Of a stretch of 64,000 nt of DNA, positions 56,280 to 64,000 are shown piece after piece (position 1 is the first letter of the stretch; each line of letters opens with the position of its first letter). The stretch is from assembly GCA_022495995.1 (NCBI GenBank), contig JAFEMH010000747.1, forward strand, positions 248,001 through 312,000, given 5' to 3'. A program made the position numbers and the translations under genes. Source of the DNA: Adenophora triphylla var. japonica. Its lineage: Eukaryota > Streptophyta > Magnoliopsida > Asterales > Campanulaceae. Under the pieces are notes generated by a model. It was not told the origin of the DNA. It saw only the letters and a list, made by a program, of their open reading frames with translations, and made no database searches.

Positions 56280-56720
56280 TAAGTTGAGGCTTAGTTCGGG
56301 AGTATGAACCTAAGTTGTGACCTAGTTCAGGAGTATGACCCTAAGTTGGGACCTAGTTCAGGAGTATGACCTAAGTTGGGACCTAGTTCAGGAGTATGAC
56401 CTAAGTTGGGACCTAGTTCAGGAGTATGACCTAAGTTGGGACCTAGTTCAGGAGTATGACCTAAGTTGGGACCTAGTTCAGGAGTATGACCTAAGTTGGG
56501 ACCTAGTTCAGGAATATGACCTAAGTTGGGACCTAGTTCAGGAGTATGACCTAAGTTGGGACCTAGTTCAGGAATATGACCTAAGTTGGGGTTTAGTTTC
56601 AGGAGTATGAACCTAAATTGGGACCTAGTTCAGGAGTATGACCTAAGTTGGGACCTAGTTCAGGAGTATGACCTAAGTTGGGGTTTAGTTTCAGGAGTAT
56701 GACCCTAAGTTGAGACTATT
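56280..56720. repeat. 30-bp minisatellite, about 13 units
   Basis: GACCTAAGTTGGGACCTAG plus TTCAGGAGTAT forms a 30-bp unit. As 30 is divisible by three it reads as a decapeptide repeat (DLSWDLVQEY), which is a consequence of the array and not a protein. The central units are almost identical. Confidence 0.93.
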
Positions 56721-57129
56721 CTAAGGTGTCTGGACCTAAGTTGAGTTTGATGGGCATTTTGTGGATCCTGTATGGAACTTTGTTTGTGGGAATTTTTGGA
56801 AAGGCATCATGCCGTGATGGGATTCTTCTTTTATGTAGCATTTATTACAACTATGTCTTGCGTTTGAAGTTTATTGACATACCTTTGCTGTGTTTACCTG
56901 TAGGAGGAGGCGCCTTTGTGAGGAGGAAGTTGAATTGTTGAGGACGTGGGGCGCCTCTGACCGAGATGAAGAGGACGTGGTGGCGTCTCTGGCTGAATTT
57001 CTTAAGTGTTAGAGGGCATGGGGCGCCTCTGATCGAGTTGTTGAAATGTTGAGGACGTGTGGCGCCCCTGACCGAAGTTGCTGAAATGCTGCGGATGCGC
57101 TGGCGTTTTTGACCGAAGTCGCTGAAAGG

Positions 57130-57300
57130 ATGAGGACGCGATGGCGCCTTTGTTCGAACTTGCTGTGAGGGCGAGGTGGCGCCTCTGTCTGAACTTGCGG
57201 TGAGGGCGAGGTGGCGCCGCTGGCTGAACTTGCGGTGAGGGCGAGGTTACGCCTTTATGCGGACTTGTGGTGAGGGCGAGGTTACGCCTCTGTGCGAGAT
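57130..57300. repeat. 30-33-bp GAGGGCGAGGTGGCG repeats
   Basis: About five units of GTGAGGGCGAGGT(G/T)(G/A)CGCC with CTGAACTTGCG spacers. Related but looser GAGGACGTGG(G/T)GGCG units continue upstream from 56940. Confidence 0.8.
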
Positions 57301-58930
57301 GATGAGGTGGGGTGGGCGGAGCGCCGAGATGCGGCTCTTTTCCGTTGATTTTTTTTTTTGTAGAGCAACAGACATTTGTACACGTAATAAAACACTTGTA
57401 TTTGCACGGCAAAGTATTTTATTTTAAGATGTAATGACGTATTTGTGATTCCGGGGATTGACCTAGGAATTGTTGCTAGCTTATTATTATTTTTGTGCAT
57501 GTCGCATGAGTGGGAATGCATTTGTGGTTAGTGGAGGCCGAGCGGCTTTGGCAAGTTTTACGAGCGGTTGGGGTGAGCCGGCTTTGACGGATTTCATGAG
57601 CGGTGGCGGGAGTGATGTCTCCTGGGACGCGTTCGCTTTGTGCTTGATAGCCACTCTTTTGGGGTTGGCTACCTCGGGATATGTGACGGTGCTCGTTGGA
57701 TGTGGCGAGGCCATTGTCGGGCGGGCGAGATATCATTCCTTTGGTTCCAGGAAACCTTCCACGGTGTGGATCGTCACAGTGATGAGAACCGATTCATGCG
57801 GGGATGCCCTGCTTTGCTTGCATTATGGTCGCGAGAGAGGCTTGAACCATACACTGAGTCTCAGGCGTCTCTTGAGTACGTGGACGTTTGCTTGGCGACC
57901 TCTTGTCTTGGACATGGATCAATACGGCTTGGGAGAGATGGATGGCACATCTTTGTACGCATCGAGATCCGTTGGTGGGTTTCCCCTTTGGGGGATTGAG
58001 ACTAGGAGGGCCTGCCGGGAAGGTTCCTATGTTGTCGAGTTCCGTGTTTGCCTTGGTCCTCTTTCTATGTTCCGTTTCTTGTTTCCGGCGGTTCGGGATG
58101 AGGCGAGGGAGCCTTTCTTTGAAATTTCAGGATGACATTGCCAATGTGGAGGTAGCTTCTTTACGCATGACGAGATCCCGATGCCTTTACGTATTTTACG
58201 AGGGTATGGAAGTATTCCGCTTTCCCTCTGTGGTGCTCCTTAGAGGCCGGGAGAATGTTGTCTTGACCACCTGAGTACTGGATTGGTATGAGTAGCATAT
58301 CGGGCGGACCCAGTGGTTTTGGGAGCGGCGCAAGCGGTTACGGGGCAAGATTGCCATTTCGTGCGACCTTAGGAGTGCGAAGCTTGGGTTAACCCTCGGG
58401 GTGTCACGGGAGACGCTTTATTTGACTACGGGACTCGAGTTGACAAGGCGGCGGGGAGAGGTCCCTTTTTGCGGGACTCGTAGGGAGGAGATCCGAGCCG
58501 AGGCACGGGTGAACGATGCTCGAGAGCGGCGGATTCGTTTGACACGACTAGGAGGACTCCTGATCTCGGAATGAGGGAGACAGAACTCGCTCATGTGGAA
58601 TGAAAGAAGACTCGTTGGGGACGAGGGAAGAAAAGAAAAGAGTGATGAAGGGCGAATGCGAGTAGCATGGAATGACCTTACGAAACACCGAGTATCCATT
58701 CATCGTCATTGCAGACACAATGATTGTTAAATGTTTTAAGTTGTCTTTTAGCATGTTGTGAATCGAGAGTAGACCGTGCTTGAACTCATCAAAAAGTGTT
58801 TTAACTGTGATGATTTGTGATTTACTTTTAAAGTTTTGTCGAGACGCAAAATCTCTTGTTTGCTTCTTTTCTGAGCCTTGGTGGCGTCAATTTTTGGAAT
58901 TTTGTGTATTCCTTAGACCGAACCAATGAA
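57301..58930. other. GC-rich non-coding stretch, second gag-only element
   Basis: A 221-residue plus-strand frame at 57470-58135 is open but has no recognisable domain and lies antisense to the element. I treat it as chance in GC-rich DNA. Confidence 0.5.
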
Positions 58931-59515
58931 GGTTGCCTACGTTCCCCTCGGACTGAGAGGCTCAGGTCTGCGTAGTTCGACCCTCTTTTATGGGAGAAAT
59001 GACTCGTAATGTACACTTGCAAGGGCGTATTTATTTTTGAAAAGGTGGGAATGGGTCCCCTTTTGTGTGAATGCCTTATTTGATGTAGGAACAAAAGAAA
59101 TGCTTTTGGGTTTGACTCTTTTGAGAGAGTATGAGTACTGAAAAGCTTGTAAAAGTGTATGGAAGCCCTTGCTGACAGAAAATCAGTGTTTAGCTCTATT
59201 TTCCTATTTTTGTAGAAAAAGAAGACTTGTCGAGACATTTGAAAACTTGATTTGTTCACAATGATCACTTGTTTGCTTAAAACCCTTTATTGATGTTCAG
59301 GTTATTCAACAATTAAACCTGATATGCTTTGATTAATCACGAGGAGAAAGTCAATCGGTATCAAGGATCGAGTTGGTCTGGTGTGAAAGAAGGTTTGTGT
59401 ATAGGAGAGGTCATTGATGAGACCGGGTTTGTGGATTTGTATGTTTATGACCGGACCATTTCTGGTTGCCTACGTTCCCCTTAAGACAAGGAGCTCGGAG
59501 TCGACGTAGTTCGGG
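58931..59515 (-). other. Two more hairpin motifs, second gag-only element
   Basis: 58931-58980 and 59464-59515 read GGTTGCCTACGTTCCCC...CGTAGTTCG on the plus strand. On the minus strand this is GAACTAC...GTAGGCAACC, close to 4177-4224. Confidence 0.65.
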
Positions 59516-59699
59516 GCCGAATCGTGTTTGGCTTTGGGGCCAGGGCATGAATATTTGTGCGGCCTTTGACGAAAAGGCTCGGAAAGCTGAATGATGAGGC
59601 ACGGGCCTTGAGGTGATTTCTTGACAAGTCGTATTTGACGGTCTTTTCAGTGACTCCCTTGCTTCGTGATCATTGGCTCACGGGTCTTTGACCTCATTT

Positions 59700-59815
59700 A
59701 TTTTTGTGAAGCTTCTACTTGAGCTTTTTTGTAGCTTACGCTTGAGCTTTTTTGTAGCTTCTGCTTGAGCTTTTTTTTTTTGTAGCTTCTGCTTGAGCTT
59801 CTTCTTTTTTTTTTG
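59700..59815. repeat. TAGCTTCTGCTTGAGC short tandem repeat
   Basis: Four or more units of GTAGCTT(C/A)(T/C)GCTTGAGCTTTTTT with variable T-runs. Confidence 0.85.
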
Positions 59816-60688
59816 ATGCATTTAAGGGCGAAGGCAAGCCCTTGCTTGAACTTCCTTGATGCGCACGAGGGCGAAGGCAAGCCCCTAGATTGTTGTCGAC
59901 ATGGGGTCAATCTTTTGATGCTGAGTGACCTTTTGTTGTCCTTTGATGTTCCTGCCGTTGTTGACTTGGTCAAGGTGGTGGTGGGGACATGTTTTGGAAA
60001 GTGTATGGCTTGATAGAGGCCTTTGTGTGGGGTATGGTAAGGTGTATGGGGAGCTATCGAATGACTTTCTCACACCAATTAATCAAAGCATTAATCATTT
60101 GTGGAATTACTTGTTGAGCAATGCAAGTGATCACATAGAACAAAACCATTTCATTAAATGTAATGCAGGGTGCAAAATAATGTCTCAAGTCTAGCAAGAA
60201 AAGAAAGAAAACTTTCGTATGGAAAATTGAATACTTAATTACAATGTCAGGAGGACTTGATTGAATGAGAACAGTACTAGAACCTACGAGGTGGGTTTGT
60301 ATGATTCTTTGATTTGCGTCTCTTTGGACTCTTCAGCAGTTCCCAAATTCATTTTGGTTAGAACATTCTCGGCAGCTTGGGCCCGATTTTTCTCTCGTTT
60401 GACAACATGCTTAAAGATTTGTTTAATGCATTGTTCATTAATGTGTTTGCGTCTTTATCAAGTGAATCATTATTAACTGTTTTGGTTAGTTAATTTATCA
60501 TTTATTAAAGTGTCAATGAGGGGATACTCAGAAAGGTCGAACTTTTATTCAAAGCATAAAGAAGCGCGATTTTGTTACAAACACATAATCTTCGGGCATA
60601 AAGCCGTCGGACGACTCGAGAGACTTAAACTTTAAACATGACGGACTCGGGGTCTTTTATTTTAGAAGCTAGACTCTAGGAGGCGGGG
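59816..60688. other. Non-coding stretch downstream of gag
   Basis: A repeated GGGCGAAGGCAAGCCC block occurs near 59825 and 59870. Nothing else recognised. Confidence 0.5.
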
Positions 60689-61981
60689 TTAGACCAAGCT
60701 TCCGGACGATTTCTTCTTTCTTTGGTTGTGGGTCATGAGAAGGTAACCCGGTTCCTCAATGGCATTTTTGACGCGCTTGAGAAGGTCGAAAGGCTTCTCA
60801 GATGCTTTCCCCAATTGTTGTTGGGAATTGATTTTCGGCGTGTTGGGACCGCGTGGGCATTCCAACTTTCCTTCTTCAATCGGCCTACGGATCGCTTGTT
60901 TTAGTATGACGCAATTGTCGGTGGTATGGCCGGGATAGGTTGTGAAAAGCGCAATGCTTGCTCATATCCACGTTTAGGTTAGGATTCCTCGGTGATAATT
61001 CTCGAGGGGCTTGAGCATGTTACGCTTCATCAACGCCTCAAACACTTGGCTTAGAGGCATTAGAGGTTGTCGAAGTCTTTGAAGCCTTTGCGTCCCAGGT
61101 GAGGATTGTTATTTCTCGGGGCGCTTGATTGCGGCTTCCTTGGACCCCGTTACGGATGTAGTGGGCCCTTTCCGTGGCCTCCTTTCCTATGTTTGGAACA
61201 GGCGTCAAATTTGTGAGGTGCACTGGTAGCGGTAGGAAAAAGCAAGAGTGGGCTGGTGTCTTTTGTAGGCTCGGCGTCTTTTCGAACTTGGTCCGGCATT
61301 GACCATGGCACGAAGGTCGGGATAGAAGTGGTGGCTAATCAAGGCCCTCAAAGATGGTTTGAGGCGGGAATGGAAGATATCCATTTGCTCTTCTTTGGAA
61401 AGCGGATCCATTATCTCGCTTAGCTTCCGGTTCCATCTTTTGTAGAACTCACCCACGGGCTCGTCGTCCTTTTGTTCGGTGGCTTGCGAGTCATGGCGGT
61501 TTGTCTCCCATTCAAGGTTGGCGCGGTACTTCTCCGGGAAGATTTCAGCGATTTGGTCCCACGTGGAGCGGTTTTACGCCTTCACGTTGAGGAACCACCT
61601 TAATGCGAGTGGATTTGAGGGAATCTTTGGAAGTGATCCACCATTTGTTGTGGGGTTGCTCCTTTAGCTCTCATACCCAAGACATAGGTATCGATGTGAG
61701 TTTTTGGGCATTCCGTCCCGTCAAACTTCTCCATTTCTGGCATCTTGAATTTTGGTGGGAGCGGGACCACTTTGCTTGGATCAGTAGGCAAGAGGGAGTC
61801 TTTTCGGGAACTAGCTAGCTTGCCTTGCATGTCCTTCATTTGCTCGATCAGCCAAGCCATGTGGGGATCGGCAGATTGAGGCGGGTTACCATTTTCGGGG
61901 ATAGAAATCGAAGATAGAGGTGGATTGGCTGATGGGATCGCCATTCGGGAGTCTTGGGGAGGTAGTTGAGTGTATACCAAC
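60689..61981 (-). pseudogene. Ty3/gypsy gag of second gag-only element
   Basis: Read from 61981 downward, continuing from 64000-63967 across the hAT insertion. It begins YTQLPPQDSRMAIPSANPP, then the conserved KFDGTECPKTHIDTYVLG near 61690. A frameshift near 61610 and a stop near 61572 follow. The core resumes (WDQIAEIFPEKYRANLEWE, then GEFYKRWNRKLSEIMDPLS). Near 60950 a KHCAFHN...PGHTTDNC zinc-finger-like motif is split by another frameshift. The tail ends at a TAA at 60691-60689. The C-x2-H-x4-GH-x4-C finger matches the gag at 63-922. At least three breaks make it non-functional. Confidence 0.78.
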
Positions 61982-61982
61982 T

Positions 61983-63966
61983 AGGGGTGTAAATGGTTCG
62001 GTTTGGTTCGGTTTGGACATATTTAGAGACCAAACCGCTAGTAATCGGTTTGGAAAAATCCCAAACCAAATCGAACCACAAAAATTTTCAAACCGAACCG
62101 AACCGAACCACCTCGGTTTGGTTCGGTTCGGTCTCAAACCGCGGTTCAATAAACGGTTCAAACCGCGGTCCGAACCACGGTCTAAACCGCTGTCCAACCA
62201 CAAACCTGTCCAAACTTAAAAACATAAAAGTACAACTTAACAAATCATGACAAATCAAATTACAACTTAGTTGTCTTAAACAATCATACACAATACAAAT
62301 TCAAGCTTACAACCATTAAATAAAAGATAATGTATCAAGTTAAATCACTACAAGGCCAAAGAAAATAAAAATGATTCATCAGAATAGGAAGTAGGAAGTA
62401 GGCAGTAGACTCCCACTTTTCAAGTTTGGGCAGCTTGTGTAACTTCATAAGTTTAGAGCGGTAGATAATGCTGCTTCTGCTCCCATCTCCTGCTCCTAGT
62501 TGACATAAAAAAAAATGAATTATTTACTCAAATAAACAGTTTTTATGCGGTAGATAAGTTTAGGCGGTAGCGAGAAGTACCAAAGTAGTCCAAAGGTTTG
62601 ACAAGTCAAAAATATATTCGAGATAGCCTAGTCCCACTACTACTTCGGTATACAAATAGTTGTGTAAAGCTTCAACAATATTCATAGTTGATTACTTAGC
62701 GAGGATTGTAAAGGAGACAACATATAATTAATTGATAAGCCAATATTCGGAGTTGATTACTTACGGCTACGGCAATAAAAAGAACAAACATCGAGATTTC
62801 GAAATATAGGTTAAATTATAGCAAAATCAACTAGTGAACGAAGGATAAGTTGCAAGAGATGATGATAACTACTTTGTCATCTCACAGGCATTTATTCTAA
62901 CATCTCACAGGCATTTCTTCATGTAAAATTATAGGAGTACTTCATGGGTCTAAAAAGGGCACATTTTCTTTTCCCACCAGTTCTCAATCAAAATTGGAAA
63001 TGCATTAGCACATGGTTTAATCAACTAAAGACGAAATAAACAAGATCTAACTAGCCGAGACATGCAAAATTGACATAGATGTCTTTAAATCAAATGATGA
63101 ACTAACAATCCTCTTCAAGTTTCTCAAGTCATTCACAGATCTACAACTAAAACATTTATAAACAAAAATCCAGCCAGATCCACATCAAATGATGAATCAA
63201 CTTTAATTTCATCCAAAGAACTTGAACTTCAATGTTCGGAAAGCTTGAGATCGAAGCTCGTCAACGATTCTTGAAGCATTTTCTTACAAACTGAAGCAAG
63301 CTATAAAGTTAACAAATCATACCGGCAAGTCGGCGACATTATCAATTAAGCCGGAAATTGGAGAGGGGAGGAAGAGTAGGCCGGAGGAAGGGTGAAGCGG
63401 AGGAAAGGTGAGCGTGAGGTGAAGACGAGGACGAAGGAAGAGGAAGAGTGAGGTTGGAAAGTCTTCGTCTTCGTTGAATCGTTGATGGAAATGGCGGAGA
63501 CCGAGAGAGAGAGAGAGAGAGACTCAAGCGCCACACCGCAATGGAAGATATGAAAATGGTTTAAAAATGTATACTTCTGTAATAAGCTTATTAGGTTAGA
63601 TTTTGAAAATCAAGGGCGAAGATTAAATCAAAAATAATCAATGGTTAATATTACGGTTTGGGCGGTTCAGCTCGGTGGTTTGGTTTGACGGTTTAGCTCG
63701 GTGGTTCGGTTTGGTGGTTCAGCTCGGTGGTTCGGTTTGGCGGTTTAGCTCGGTGGTTCGGTTTGACGGTTCAGCTCAATATGGTTTGGTTTGGTTTGGT
63801 TCGGTCTGGTTCGGTTTGGAGGAGTCAGACCACAAACCAAACCGAACCGCATGGTTTATAGATTTTTGGAACCGAGCTGAACCGCGAAGGTATAAAAACC
63901 AAACCAAACCACGTGGTTTGGTTCGGTTCGGTCTCAAAACGCGGTTTGAACCGAACCGCTGACACC
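61983..63966. mobile_element. hAT element C, non-autonomous, inside gag
   Basis: A roughly 2-kb insertion interrupts the gag frame. Flanks TACCAACT (61975-61982) and TACCAACC (63967-63974) match at 7 of 8, and gag reads on across them. Ends AGGGGTGTAAATGGTTCGG and, inverted, GGTGTCAGCGGTTCGG are followed by CGGTTTGG subterminal arrays (61995-62215 and 63655-63955). No transposase is visible. The interior is AT-rich with a purine-rich patch at 63355-63520 and a GA run at 63503-63520. The array architecture parallels hAT A and B with a different core repeat. Confidence 0.82.
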
Positions 63967-64000
63967 TACCAACCCATACCCTGGAGTGCTGAAGTTAGGG
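63967..64000 (-). pseudogene. Gag fragment right of hAT C
   Basis: The minus strand reads a short stretch (PNFSTPGYGL) that continues directly into the gag at 61981. It is cut by the window edge. Confidence 0.65.

Larger units (their letters stand above)
53810..64000 (-). mobile_element. Second gag-only Tat-like element
   Basis: On the minus strand it enters from the right edge: gag (with a hAT inside), about 5.5 kb of non-coding, repeat-rich DNA, polypurine tract, LTR. No pol domain lies between gag and LTR. It is inserted in the protease region of the Tat element. Gag motif, finger type, polypurine tract and hairpin motifs match those of the element at 1-6090, but LTR sequences differ, so the two are related families rather than copies. 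Confidence 0.7.

Noticed and set aside
56335..56610. Open frame encoding a perfect decapeptide repeat (DLSWDLVQEY)
   Set aside because: It is a by-product of a 30-bp minisatellite, whose unit length is divisible by three. The frame has no start context or conserved domain and lies in retroelement 3' DNA.
57470..58135. 221-residue plus-strand open frame
   Set aside because: No recognisable domain, antisense to the element, and located in GC-rich sequence where long chance frames are expected. Overlapping frames are equally open.

Overview
This window is transposon-dense nuclear DNA from a flowering plant, most likely a eudicot. The organism cannot be named from the sequence. The evidence is Ty3/gypsy retrotransposons of the Tat and Tekay (chromovirus) types, plant hAT elements, Stowaway-like MITEs, spliced genes with GT-AG introns, and a plant-specific PLATZ transcription factor gene. 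Almost everything else is mobile DNA in successive states of decay. I found no tRNA, rRNA or CRISPR locus.

Layout, left to right. 1-6.1 kb is the 3' part of a Tat-like element that has a broken gag, no pol, a long 3' non-coding region with an 85-bp tandem array, and an LTR whose promoter region is duplicated in tandem. 6.5-21.3 kb is a three-level nest, each level closed by its own 5-bp target duplication: a 2.45-kb non-autonomous LTR element on the minus strand (GAACT), interrupted by a Tekay-type solo LTR (GTAAT), itself interrupted by a 9.9-kb complete but coding-dead chromovirus (CTTCC). 21.7-25.3 kb holds a small GC-rich MITE and then the decayed exons of a chloroplast-type SAM-dependent methyltransferase gene whose last exon is tandemly duplicated. 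26.3-32.5 kb carries two small hAT elements, a 2.2-kb hAT deletion derivative, MITEs, and a SINE-like insertion inside a MITE. 33.6-35.2 kb is the one apparently intact host gene, PLATZ, in four exons. 35.8-39.2 kb is a full-length hAT with a nearly complete transposase pseudogene.

39.7-53.8 kb is a Tat-type element on the minus strand: 3' LTR, a spliced antisense ORF with its own TATA box, tandem repeats, integrase, RNase H and reverse transcriptase. Inside it lies a truncated Tekay chromovirus with an open 685-residue RNase H/integrase/chromodomain frame and a 3' LTR. A 560-bp piece of Tat RNase H appears on both sides of that insert, and the left junction is chimeric, which points to an illegitimate or unequal recombination. 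53.8-64 kb is a second Tat-like gag-without-pol element on the minus strand, with at least six minisatellite blocks in its 3' region and a 2-kb non-autonomous hAT inside its gag.

Taken together, the window is two host loci (PLATZ and the methyltransferase relic) embedded in layered retroelements. The most interesting signals are non-coding: hairpin motifs shared by the two gag-only elements, paired hairpins shared by two hAT copies, CpG-rich palindromes in the LTRs of three families, and datable nesting.
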